A stretch of 33,641 bases of DNA from assembly GCA_902802755.1 (NCBI GenBank), contig CADCNH010000012.1:80207-113847 (forward strand), given 5' to 3'. Shown piece after piece: positions 7,392 through 15,210 of the stretch (positions are counted from its first letter, which is position 1; each line of letters opens with the position of its first letter). A program made the position numbers and the translations under genes. The notes under the pieces were generated by a model, which did no database searches, was not told the origin of the DNA, and saw only the letters and a list, made by a program, of their open reading frames with translations. Source of the stretch: an uncultured Bacteroidota bacterium (GTDB lineage: Bacteria; Bacteroidota; Bacteroidia; Bacteroidales; WCHB1-69).

Positions 7392-8558
7392 ATGTTATTC
7401 AAAGATGTTTTAGTGGATGAGTCCCTGAAAAAGCGCCTCATCAGTTTGGTAAAAGAAAACCGCATCAGCCATGCACAATTGTTCCTCGCACCAGCGGGTT
7501 CCCATGCCTTTGCTTTGGCCATGGCCTACGCCCAATATATCTGTTGTGAGCATCCCGGAGAGGACGACTCCTGTGGAGTCTGCCCATCGTGCGCCAAGTT
7601 TGCCAAGCTGTCGCACCCTGACGTCCACATCATCTTCCCGAACTGCACCACCACAGAAGTCAAGAAAGACCCGGTCTTCACCAAATTCTCCGCCAAGTTC
7701 TGCCAGTTTGTTCTCGACCATAACTACCACATCGATATCAACGATTGGCTGATGGAGTTAGGTGGAGAAAATAAACAAGCATTTATCAACACCCGTGACT
7801 GCTCTTATATCGTCAACCAAAACAGCATCAAATCGTATGAAGGAGGATACAAAATATATATTTTATGGTCAGCGGACCGCCTGTATCGGGATGCAGCACC
7901 TAAATTGCTGAAAACGCTGGAAGAGCCCGAGAACAAGACACTTTTCATCCTCATTACCGAGAACACCGACAAAATGCTCACCACCATCCTGTCGCGTACA
8001 CAACTGGTAAAAATCCCCAAACTGAAATCCGAAGTCATCCGTCAACAATTGTCTAAAGACTTCAACATCAGCGAGGAAGACGCAGCTGATGTGGCTGTCT
8101 TGGCAGATGGCAACTATAACCGCGCCATCGAACTGATAAACGACAACAGCGAATACAAGGAGACACTGGCCCAAATCCAACTGCTCTTAAGCAGTATGCT
8201 TGCCCTCTCACAACCCGTTCCCAACAAAGCGGAAGTCAACTATTTAGAGGTTCGCGACTGCATAGATGCCATCATTTCACGCGGACGCGAATACCAAAAG
8301 AATTTCCTGTCCGCATTCATCCGCATACTTCGTTCTATGCTGATGAAAAACAGTCATCAAGACGCTATTAGCAAAGCCAGTAGCACAGAAAGTGCTATCA
8401 TATCGCAATATGCCAAGGCTTTCAACTTGAAAAATGTGTCACAGATTTTTGACGAGTGCAATAAAACCCTATACCACATCGAACGCAACGGAAATTCCTC
8501 GTTGGTATTTACGGATTGGTATCTGAAGGTGGCAGAGTTGATTGCTCCTCGCCCTTGA
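7392..8558 (+). CDS. holB: DNA polymerase III delta' subunit-like protein (HolB)
   Basis: The 388-residue protein begins LFKDVLVDESLKKRLISLVKENRISHAQLF, the standard opening of DnaX/HolB-type clamp-loader subunits. A zinc-module cysteine set is present (Cys52, Cys61, Cys64, Cys67 in CCEHPGEDDSCGVCPSC). The stretch KIYILWSADRLYRDAAPKLLKTLEEPENKTLFILIT is the conserved sensor region. The nucleotide loop is degenerate (APAGSHAFAL, no GKT), as expected for delta', which does not hydrolyse ATP. The usual SRC motif reads SRT here. It should act in the cytoplasmic clamp loader with gamma/tau and delta. Its start lies directly after the attagcac end of the repeat. Its last 50 nt overlap the convergent OstA-like gene. 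Confidence 0.88.
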   Translation: MLFKDVLVDESLKKRLISLVKENRISHAQLFLAPAGSHAFALAMAYAQYICCEHPGEDDSCGVCPSCAKFAKLSHPDVHIIFPNCTTTEVKKDPVFTKFSAKFCQFVLDHNYHIDINDWLMELGGENKQAFINTRDCSYIVNQNSIKSYEGGYKIYILWSADRLYRDAAPKLLKTLEEPENKTLFILITENTDKMLTTILSRTQLVKIPKLKSEVIRQQLSKDFNISEEDAADVAVLADGNYNRAIELINDNSEYKETLAQIQLLLSSMLALSQPVPNKAEVNYLEVRDCIDAIISRGREYQKNFLSAFIRILRSMLMKNSHQDAISKASSTESAIISQYAKAFNLKNVSQIFDECNKTLYHIERNGNSSLVFTDWYLKVAELIAPRP

Positions 8559-10095
8559 CTCGCGGAACAGGTCTCACATACAGCTCTTCAACAGTCTCCG
8601 GACGGTAGAATTGCAACCAACGGAAATCCTTAAGCTGACGGTCTTTCGCAGGCAATTCCTTATCTGAATATATCTTTCCGTCAGGATCATTGTAAAAAAC
8701 AATACCATCAATCTCATTCTCCGAAAGGATAATTTTCATCTCACTGGTGGCCGACACATTCACACCCAATAAGGCTGTGTCCTCATCTGTAATGAAATAC
8801 ACGCACTCAGCATTGTTGTAAACATACACCGTTTGCAGTTGCTTATGCTGAATATGTCCTTCTATCTTGGCTCCTTTAATCTGATTAAACTCTGTTTCAT
8901 CAAATACTGATGATACAATAAATCCAGATTTATTAAGCGTAACTATCACATTCACAGAATCTTTCAAATAAAATGTAATAGTATCCGCTGTCAACTGATT
9001 ATCACCTGACCACATCACCGGATTATGAAACATCAGAATTGTCGAATCCTTGACATTGTACGCCAACGAATCGCAAGCACCCTGCATGTCATGGCGGTAA
9101 AATTTCACCCTGTTATAGGCCGAAATATTTTGCGGATCCTGCAAGCTATCGAACAAAATCCGTAATGTATCACAATGCAGATACAGCGAGTCCTTACTTT
9201 CGTCAATCAAAATCAACTGGTTGCTGTCGGTAGCGGTGGAATACCCACCCAACTCATGATGTTCCACATAGTTTCCTTTCAAAACATACCCTTTTGCCGT
9301 ATCTGAAATCACCACGTTATTCCATCCTATTCCATAACGGAGATTCCGGTCATAATATACACTGTCCGCCACAAGTTTCTGCGTGGAATTATACAATTCA
9401 ACATCACCGACAAGCGTAGCCAAATCCGATTTGGTCTCATACCAACCGGAAGAGGTGTATATGGTGTTCTCATCCGAAACCATGTGAGTGCGGGAAACAA
9501 AATAGACGGTTTCCTGTAAGGTATTATATAACAACGTGTCACAGTCCATCATATAACTTGAGCTCTGCAATAAGACACTGTCTTGCAACCAGACCTCATC
9601 GCTCTTGGTGTAATAATGGCCCACCTTACTGCTCAAGGTATCTTCCACATTAATCATGGTGCCACCCGTAAGATAATAACCGACATCAGTACCCAGATCA
9701 TATATCAAACTGTCCGAATAAAGATGCGAGACTCCATGCACCATCTCCACATTCCTAGCTATAGAAGCGGTCTTCTCATTGCCACTGTAATATGCCTTTT
9801 TGCCATATAAGCGCACCGAATCGCCAATCAAGATCCGCACAGGTTTGCCAAAAGCAATCAGGTAGTTTTCATTCTCATAGAAATAAGCGCTGTCGCAGTA
9901 GCCGGTGGTATTATCATGCTGAAAGACCACATGACCTAAAAGACGTTGGGCTCCGGGCAGAAAACCTTCATCGTATTCCAATAGGTCGGCACGGGTATTG
10001 ATTTTCCGGTTCGACTGGGCATGACACAACTCCTGCGTCATCAGCAGACACAAACCCACAAGAATAAACCGAAAAACAAGCCGTCTTCTATTCAT
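8509..10095 (-). CDS. OstA-like/LptA-type organic solvent tolerance protein
   Basis: The protein has 528 residues from the ATG at 10095, which overlaps the upstream stop by 8 nt (atgaatag); an alternative start at 10113 would overlap more. A signal peptide (RFILVGLCLLMTQELCHA) is followed by repeating beta-strand units such as HVVFQHDNTTGYCDSAYFYENENYLIAFGKP and VEMVHGVSHLYSDSLIYDLGTDVGYY, the OstA/LptA/LptD-N jelly-roll pattern. It is likely a periplasmic lipopolysaccharide-transport factor. It is longer than E. coli LptA but typical of Bacteroidota OstA-like proteins. It is translationally coupled to the YwqK-like lipoprotein. Its C-terminal 50 nt overlap holB on the other strand. Confidence 0.82.
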   Translation of the reverse strand: MNRRRLVFRFILVGLCLLMTQELCHAQSNRKINTRADLLEYDEGFLPGAQRLLGHVVFQHDNTTGYCDSAYFYENENYLIAFGKPVRILIGDSVRLYGKKAYYSGNEKTASIARNVEMVHGVSHLYSDSLIYDLGTDVGYYLTGGTMINVEDTLSSKVGHYYTKSDEVWLQDSVLLQSSSYMMDCDTLLYNTLQETVYFVSRTHMVSDENTIYTSSGWYETKSDLATLVGDVELYNSTQKLVADSVYYDRNLRYGIGWNNVVISDTAKGYVLKGNYVEHHELGGYSTATDSNQLILIDESKDSLYLHCDTLRILFDSLQDPQNISAYNRVKFYRHDMQGACDSLAYNVKDSTILMFHNPVMWSGDNQLTADTITFYLKDSVNVIVTLNKSGFIVSSVFDETEFNQIKGAKIEGHIQHKQLQTVYVYNNAECVYFITDEDTALLGVNVSATSEMKIILSENEIDGIVFYNDPDGKIYSDKELPAKDRQLKDFRWLQFYRPETVEELYVRPVPRVKGEEQSTLPPSDTNP

Positions 10096-10759
10096 TAGCC
10101 AACACTTCTCCATTTACACTGACAATTCTATCATTCTCATACACAGTTACTTTCACCGTATCACCCTCATTATTCAGCTCTATATCCTCTCCGTTCTTCT
10201 GATTGTTTTGATAATGAACCACTCTAATCAAATTTCCTTGAAGATTATAACCCTTCTGCACGCCATTACCCTTGTCAAATTTTCCTTCGCCAATCAAAAC
10301 ACCACGGTCATCATAATAACTCCAATCGCCATCAAAAAGGTCTTCATAAAAACTTCCCTGTTCAACTATCTCACCATTAGGATAATACAGTGTATAAGGT
10401 CCATGTTTTTTTCCATGTAGATAATGGGTCACAGAAGTTTTATATCCTTTGATATGATAACACTCCTCAGTGCCTTCCAATACATCATCTTGATAGGTAC
10501 AACGAGTGTCCAATCGACCGTTGATATAATATTTGACGAAATCACCATGACGCTTGCCATTTTTCATCTCCATTTCGATTTTCAAAGGGTGTGGAGCGTT
10601 AATAAAATAGTATTTGCACAAGCCGTTTTCCTTACCGAAACGATAAGGTGTAGATGACTTTACGCTTCCATCTTCAAAATACTCCACCTTAGTCCTGGTG
10701 CACGATGATAGCACCACCACATTCATCACCAGCAGAGCTATAATTTTGAGATTTTTCAT
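10088..10759 (-). CDS. YwqK/MORN-repeat lipoprotein
   Basis: The 223-residue protein has a lipoprotein signal ending LSSC (Cys20). The mature part is a chain of about seven to eight MORN-like/YwqK units, each of the form Y-(F/Y)-x-(N/D)-G-x-(hydrophobic). Examples are EYFEDGSVKSST, KYYINGRLDT, LYYPNGEIVEQGSF and SYYDDRGVLIGEGKF. Annotation pipelines call such proteins YwqK-family antitoxins, but nothing here indicates a toxin-antitoxin pair; a structural or cell-surface role is as likely. The gene is the first of a two-gene minus-strand unit, coupled to the OstA-like gene by an 8-nt overlap. Confidence 0.75.
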   Translation of the reverse strand: MKNLKIIALLVMNVVVLSSCTRTKVEYFEDGSVKSSTPYRFGKENGLCKYYFINAPHPLKIEMEMKNGKRHGDFVKYYINGRLDTRCTYQDDVLEGTEECYHIKGYKTSVTHYLHGKKHGPYTLYYPNGEIVEQGSFYEDLFDGDWSYYDDRGVLIGEGKFDKGNGVQKGYNLQGNLIRVVHYQNNQKNGEDIELNNEGDTVKVTVYENDRIVSVNGEVLANE

Positions 10760-10769
10760 GTTATTTTAA

Positions 10770-10814
10770 TTAAGAACTAAGAGTTAAGAATGCGTTATTA
10801 CTGAATTTTGAATT
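10770..10814. repeat. Heptad-period repeat upstream of the YwqK-like gene
   Basis: The 7-nt units ttaagaa, ctaagag and ttaagaa (10770-10790) are followed by ctgaatt and ttgaatt (10801-10814). The string aactaagagttaaga is also found on the opposite strand near 32287-32301. Confidence 0.6.
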
Positions 10815-10833
10815 ATATTTATGACACTACCCC

Positions 10834-10864
10834 GGCCTACGGCCACCCCTTCTAAAAGAAGGGG
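10834..10864 (-). terminator. Double hairpin, probable terminator of the DUF819 gene
   Basis: Two adjacent palindromes lie just past the DUF819 stop: ggcc-tac-ggcc (10834-10844) and a 7-bp stem ccccttc-taaaa-gaagggg (10846-10864). GC-rich paired hairpins of this look are common intergenic repeats in Bacteroidota. No strong T-tract follows on the minus strand, so a terminator role is probable rather than proven. Confidence 0.5.
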
Positions 10865-10876
10865 AATTTATTGTTA

Positions 10877-12058
10877 TCAAATGACCGTAAATAATAATGA
10901 CAACAACAGACCTAGATAAGTGCCTACGGCATAGCCCACCAAACCGATCACAATACCGCTAATCAGCACCTTACGGTTGCCCATGGCACCTACCACTGGC
11001 GGAATAAAGGGAGGAGAGCATAACAGTCCAACCTGGCCAACCACAAACAAATCGCCTTCCACCTTGAAAAAACGACAGATAATCAAGTGTATCACCAAAG
11101 CCACCAGCATAATGAAAGCGATAAATCCCATCACTGCCAATGCCGAGGAATCAATGCTGTAAATATCGAATTTGGAAGCCACCACCACACTGAAAATCAG
11201 AATAAAGAACATACCCAGTTCGAAGGTTTTGGGAAGATTCCGTATCCAAGGAACAAAAGAAGCGGCGATAGCCAAGGTGGTAATCGTGAGAATAATCACC
11301 AGCTCGTTGAGTGGGGGGGTAATCAGCAGGGAAAGACCAGCTCCCACAGCCAACATCAGCACAGAAAGAAGCAAGCCCAACAACATCTTGCCAAAAACAC
11401 CTTTTGAGAACATGCCCTTATACTCCTCAAAACTATCATCTTTTACATCAGCATATTCAATGTCATCACTTTGTGAATTTTCTTTCTCTTTATAAGGCAG
11501 TAATTTACGAAACAATTTATAACCTCCAGCCACAAAAAACATAATCAGCGGGAAAGTCACAATCATTTCGAAAGTCAAGGCAATGGACATGATGGTTTCA
11601 TCGACATGCAAGGCAAGACCCAGCGCGGAGAAATTCATGGTGCCACCCGTATAAATGCCTGTCATCATAGCCGCCACATCGCCAAAGTCCTTGATGCCGG
11701 CATTGCGAAAAACGAAATAACCCAAAAGCACGGAGGTCACAATAGCCACCAAACCACCTATCAGCACAATAAATGTTTTGGGCAGCGACTTGACCCACAA
11801 TTTGAAATCCGAATTGAACAGCATCAGCGGAATGGCCAACGGAACTGTGATATTCATCAACATATCACTAATGCTTTTCATCTGCTCGGCCCCTGCAGCC
11901 TCTCCTGTTGGGATCAGTCCACACAACGCCAAAATAATACCCACCGCATACGCCATAATCACCGTCCCAATCTTCTTTACCACCTCGAATCTGTTGTATA
12001 ACAGAATGATAATCACTGGTGCCAAAATGTACACTATAGTTATCAAAATCACATTCAT
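10877..12058 (-). CDS. DUF819 family multi-pass membrane protein (YjcL-like)
   Basis: The 393-residue polytopic protein has about ten hydrophobic helices and a charged loop (KEKENSQSDDIEYADVKDDSFEEYKG) near the middle. Recognisable stretches are NITVPLAIPLMLFNSDFKLW, AAMMTGIYTGGTMNFSALGLAL and LLCSPPFIPPVVGAMGNRKVLISGIVIGLVGYAVGTYLG. These match the DUF819 family, which is transporter-like but of unknown substrate. It is a single-gene transcript: a -7 box (12082-12089) lies upstream and paired hairpins (10834-10864) lie downstream. The promoter diverges from murD across the octad element copy at 12101-12286. Confidence 0.85.
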   Translation of the reverse strand: MNVILITIVYILAPVIIILLYNRFEVVKKIGTVIMAYAVGIILALCGLIPTGEAAGAEQMKSISDMLMNITVPLAIPLMLFNSDFKLWVKSLPKTFIVLIGGLVAIVTSVLLGYFVFRNAGIKDFGDVAAMMTGIYTGGTMNFSALGLALHVDETIMSIALTFEMIVTFPLIMFFVAGGYKLFRKLLPYKEKENSQSDDIEYADVKDDSFEEYKGMFSKGVFGKMLLGLLLSVLMLAVGAGLSLLITPPLNELVIILTITTLAIAASFVPWIRNLPKTFELGMFFILIFSVVVASKFDIYSIDSSALAVMGFIAFIMLVALVIHLIICRFFKVEGDLFVVGQVGLLCSPPFIPPVVGAMGNRKVLISGIVIGLVGYAVGTYLGLLLSLLFTVI

Positions 12059-12081
12059 ACAATAGTTTTTTAAATAAATTG

Positions 12082-12089
12082 CAAAAATA
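12082..12089 (-). promoter_or_regulatory. -7 promoter element for the DUF819 gene
   Basis: TATTTTTG on the minus strand, 24 nt upstream of the start codon. The attagcac-type end of the octad element begins only 12 nt further upstream, so any -33 contact lies inside the element. Confidence 0.6.
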
Positions 12090-12100
12090 CATATTTTTTT

Positions 12101-12286
12101 AATGTGCTAATTAATTAATGTGCTAATGTGCCAATTAATTTCGTGGAGACACTCGCCTTGCTCGTTCGTTAAGGTATAAAAATGGAGAAATAGATTCCGT
12201 CTTCACAAATGCACGCTGTGCATGTCTTAACGTCTTAACGATTCAACAATTAAACAATTAAACGATTAAACATCCAACATATCAAC
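12101..12286 (-). repeat. Composite octad-repeat element, copy 3 (inverted)
   Basis: On the plus strand it reads aatgtgct, aattaatt, aatgtgct, aatgtgcc, aattaatt (12101-12140). A middle with the 6-bp palindrome atgcac-gct-gtgcat (12209-12223) follows. Then come gtcttaac, gtcttaac, gattcaac, aattaaac, aattaaac, gattaaac, atccaac and atatcaac (12224-12286). Read on the minus strand this is the same order of blocks as 5320-5518. Positions 12141-12173 match 5417-5449 in reverse complement at 27 of 33 bases, and all six differences are transitions. Confidence 0.85.
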
Positions 12287-12295
12287 AATATTTAC

Positions 12296-12303
12296 TATCT
12301 TTG
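12296..12303 (+). promoter_or_regulatory. -7 promoter element for murD
   Basis: TATCTTTG matches TAnnTTTG, 19 nt before the murD ATG and 9 nt past the end of the octad element. Confidence 0.65.
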
Positions 12304-12322
12304 CACGTTTATTCTGGCAACT

Positions 12323-13726
12323 ATGGTAGAACTCATTTTAAATCAGATAAGAGACAAAAAAATCATCATTCTCGGCTTCGGCAGAGAAGGTGTCTCCTCC
12401 TACCGCTTCCTCCGAAAACACTTCCCCGACATGGATATTGTGGCAGCAGATAGGAGCGAAAACCTTAAAATTGATGACTATAAAGACGATAAGCATCTGA
12501 AGTTTGTCATCGGCAAAGATTATGACCGTAATTTAAATGATTATGATCTGATATTGAAAACCCCTGGCGTCAATTTAAATAACATCAACTATTTCATTCA
12601 GCCACACAGGATTACTTCACAAACCGAGTTGTTTTTATACGGATACAATCATCAGGTAATCGGGGTTACCGGCACCAAAGGCAAAAGTACTACTTCCTCA
12701 CTGATTTACCATATCTTGTCCAATAGTCGTGGAAACACCTTTTTGGCTGGCAATATCGGCATACCCTTTTTCGACATTGTGGACCAGTTGGATGACGATT
12801 CTGTCATCGTAGCGGAATTGTCGGCCCATCAGCTGGAATACACCACCATTTCGCCTCATATCGCACTCTTGCTTAATATCTATCAGGAACACCTCGACCA
12901 TTTCGCCTCACTCAGCAATTACCAACTGGCCAAGATGAATATCACCAAGTACCAGGAGGAATCAGACATCTTGATATATAATGCTGAAGATGAGCATATT
13001 CCAAATCTCATCAAGAGCCACAACTATCAACGCAAGATGCTCAAGTTCAGCAGTCAGCATGCCATCGACACAGGCTGCTATTGCATTGACGATACGGTGA
13101 TGCTTGTGGATAAAGGCCAGGTGTTGAGCGAATATGACCTCTACCGCTACGACCATCTTCCTGGCCGGCACAACTACAACAACATCATGGCGGCCATTCT
13201 GGCTGTCAAACAGTTCGGCATCAGTGATGAGGATATTTTAAAAAATCTGGCTACTTTCAAGGGTTTGGAACACCGCATTGAATTGGTGGGCACCTGCAAC
13301 GGTGTCAAATTTTACAACGACAGTATCTCCACCATCCCCGAAGCGGCTATTGCGGCCGTCAAGGCTCTTCGCAAAGTCGACACCCTCATTATCGGGGGCT
13401 TCGACCGCGGCATCAGCTACGATATTCTGATCGACTATCTGCACGAAAATCCCATTGCCCATATCGTCTTCACCGGTCCTGCAGGACAACGCATCAAAAG
13501 CGAGTGGGAGGCAAAATATCCTTTGCCAGAATCTTTTATCATCGAAAACGATTTCTCCAAAATTGTCGATTACTGTATCCATAATACTACAGAAGGCAAA
13601 GTCTGCCTGCTCTCTCCCGCTGCTTCCAGCTACGACCAATTCAAAAACTTTGAGGAAAGAGGCAGGTGCTTCAAAGCCGAAGTTCAAAAACACATTGACA
13701 CCATTAACCCCAATGAAAATGAATAA
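12323..13726 (+). CDS. murD: MurD-type UDP-N-acetylmuramoyl-L-alanine--glutamate ligase
   Basis: The 467-residue protein has the full Mur-ligase architecture. The N-terminal Rossmann-like domain contains ILGFGREGVSSYRFLR. The central ATPase has the loop GVTGTKGKSTT (residues 114-124) and LNIYQEHLDHFASLSNY. The C-terminal domain has GLEHRIELVG. It adds glutamate to UDP-MurNAc-L-Ala in the cytoplasm during peptidoglycan synthesis. Two things are unusual. The C-terminal motif reads FYNDSIST (330-337) where canonical MurD usually has YNDSKAT, and the later motif is GGFDRGISY. The gene also stands outside a dcw cluster. These traits recall the MurD2-like subgroup, so glutamate stereochemistry cannot be assigned from sequence alone. 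The thioredoxin gene starts inside its 3' end. Confidence 0.82.
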   Translation: MVELILNQIRDKKIIILGFGREGVSSYRFLRKHFPDMDIVAADRSENLKIDDYKDDKHLKFVIGKDYDRNLNDYDLILKTPGVNLNNINYFIQPHRITSQTELFLYGYNHQVIGVTGTKGKSTTSSLIYHILSNSRGNTFLAGNIGIPFFDIVDQLDDDSVIVAELSAHQLEYTTISPHIALLLNIYQEHLDHFASLSNYQLAKMNITKYQEESDILIYNAEDEHIPNLIKSHNYQRKMLKFSSQHAIDTGCYCIDDTVMLVDKGQVLSEYDLYRYDHLPGRHNYNNIMAAILAVKQFGISDEDILKNLATFKGLEHRIELVGTCNGVKFYNDSISTIPEAAIAAVKALRKVDTLIIGGFDRGISYDILIDYLHENPIAHIVFTGPAGQRIKSEWEAKYPLPESFIIENDFSKIVDYCIHNTTEGKVCLLSPAASSYDQFKNFEERGRCFKAEVQKHIDTINPNENE

Positions 13727-14264
13727 ATTCCCCTTTTTATTGATCGGTCTATGCTTTTTGCTGATTTCATGTGTCAACGCACAATCAGAAAATGACGAAG
13801 ACCTAAAAGTGGAAACCGAAGAAGTGATTTCCATGGCTATGGATAACCCCAACTTCAACAAAACTCCCGCTGTAAAACAGGAAGTCTATGAGGAAGACTT
13901 GTCGGGCAACATCATCCTGTTGGATGACGAAAGTTTTGCCGCCAGAATCACCGATATCGACAACGTAAAAGGATTACAGTATAAGGGCATGACTCCCTGC
14001 ATAGTGGACTTTTACGCCGACTGGTGCCGTCCGTGCAGTGCCCTGCACCCCATTCTGATGGAACTCGCCAAAGAATACAAAGGCAAGTTGATCATATACA
14101 AAATCAACACCGACAAGGCTACCAGTACCGCCACAGCGTTAGGTATCACAAGTATTCCCACACTGCTTTTCTTCAAAAGGAACGCTCAACCGGGAGCCAT
14201 TAAAGGCGCTCTGCCTAAAAAGGAATTAAAAGAAGTCATTGAGCAGTTTCTTAAAGAAGAATAA
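13713..14264 (+). CDS. Thioredoxin-fold lipoprotein with WCRPC active site
   Basis: The protein has 183 residues from the ATG at 13713, overlapping murD by 14 nt; the ATG at 13719 is a close alternative. A frame further upstream exists but lacks a sensible N-terminus. The signal ends LLISC (Cys20), so it should be membrane anchored on the periplasmic side. An acidic linker is followed by a thioredoxin domain with PCIVDFYADWCRPCSALHP (Trp104, Cys105, Cys108) and the cis-Pro segment TSIPTLLFF. It probably acts as a periplasmic thiol-disulfide oxidoreductase. A DsbD homologue encoded at 18502 could supply its electrons. It lies in an operon with murD and the TPR gene. Confidence 0.85.
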   Translation: MKMNKFPFLLIGLCFLLISCVNAQSENDEDLKVETEEVISMAMDNPNFNKTPAVKQEVYEEDLSGNIILLDDESFAARITDIDNVKGLQYKGMTPCIVDFYADWCRPCSALHPILMELAKEYKGKLIIYKINTDKATSTATALGITSIPTLLFFKRNAQPGAIKGALPKKELKEVIEQFLKEE

Positions 14265-14275
14265 ATTTTCTAGAC

Positions 14276-15127
14276 TTGAAAAAAACATGTTTTTGCTTCT
14301 GGCTTAGCTTTATGATACTGTGCAACGCTTTTGCGCAGCTGTCTGACGCATGTACCACGACAGCCGAAAAACTGGAAAATATCGGGCAACGTTTCTCCCA
14401 GCTCAACAGCAAGGATCCGGAAGTCATCACCTTGCATAATCTTTTTTTACAGGACTGTCTAAAGGAACTCAATGACATCAAAGACAATGGTGACGACCTT
14501 CTATATTACTGCCAAAACAAGAAAGCGCTGCAGAAACAAGCATTGTTTTTGTTGTCCAAAGCCGATTCTCTCAACGAAGTCTTTGCCGAGCAGGTCAAAA
14601 AAGTGGATGAACTTTTTTACCAGAAAGCCAAGATCGAATACATTTTTGCCGATAATGACAAGGCAGAGTACTACCTCAACCGCGCCTTGCAGTTCAACAA
14701 GCACAATGTAGATGCGTTACTGCTAAAAGTCACACTGAAATTTGAGGAAAAAGATTACGAGGAATGTTTGACACTGTTCAAAGAGCTATTCAACCATAAC
14801 GAACTGAGCGAGCAGCAAGAAAATGAGATATACCAGCTGTCATCTGCCTATTACTACGAGGTGTACAATTTAGGCGACTCGCTGGTCAAAGCCGACAAGG
14901 GGGCCTACGCCATCGACCTGTTCCAATTGTTGGAGACCTTCTGTCACGAGATTCCCTCTACTTACTGCAACGACGACTATTACCATGGCATAATGCGTTC
15001 AAAGCAAGGCGTTTACGATTCCTACATTGCCATAGCCCGTGCCGCCCGCGAACGCAAGAACTATGAGCTGGAGCGCAAATTCCTCCGCTACGCCGAAGAA
15101 TACCTGAAGGAGAACGGGATGGAATGA
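14276..15127 (+). CDS. Exported TPR-like protein of unknown function
   Basis: The protein has 283 residues from a TTG at 14276, 11 nt after the thioredoxin stop. No earlier ATG exists in frame, and the TTG gives a proper signal peptide (KKTCFCFWLSFMILCNAFAQ). The mature protein is helical. Two TPR-like motifs are visible at KAEYYLNRALQFNKHNVDALLLKV and KDYEECLTLFKELFNHNEL, and a helical C-terminus ends in RKFLRYAEEYLKENGME. It probably acts as a periplasmic protein-protein interaction scaffold. Co-transcription with the thioredoxin lipoprotein and murD is likely. Function is not recognised. Confidence 0.7.
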   Translation: MKKTCFCFWLSFMILCNAFAQLSDACTTTAEKLENIGQRFSQLNSKDPEVITLHNLFLQDCLKELNDIKDNGDDLLYYCQNKKALQKQALFLLSKADSLNEVFAEQVKKVDELFYQKAKIEYIFADNDKAEYYLNRALQFNKHNVDALLLKVTLKFEEKDYEECLTLFKELFNHNELSEQQENEIYQLSSAYYYEVYNLGDSLVKADKGAYAIDLFQLLETFCHEIPSTYCNDDYYHGIMRSKQGVYDSYIAIARAARERKNYELERKFLRYAEEYLKENGME

Positions 15128-15147
15128 TATGCTTCTTAAATTTTTTT

Positions 15148-15155
15148 TACATTTG
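15148..15155 (+). promoter_or_regulatory. -7 promoter element for the nitroreductase-like gene
   Basis: TACATTTG matches TAnnTTTG and lies 55 nt upstream of the ATG at 15211, leaving a leader of roughly 45-50 nt that has no obvious structure. Confidence 0.55.
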
Positions 15156-15210
15156 CATCGTGTTTTCACATAACATCACAAATTTTATTTTTTTCTAAAC
15201 CCATCAAGCA

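Noticed and set aside
7392..8558. HolB as a broken ATPase because Walker A is degenerate
   Set aside because: Loss of the GKT loop is normal for the delta' subunit; the zinc cysteines and the rest of the fold are intact.
10088..10759. Toxin-antitoxin system suggested by the YwqK antitoxin family name
   Set aside because: The protein is a lipoprotein coupled to an OstA-like gene and no toxin candidate is adjacent.
13455..13712. N-terminal extension of the thioredoxin lipoprotein
   Set aside because: The extension lies inside murD and has no sensible content; the ATG at 13713 begins a standard lipoprotein signal.
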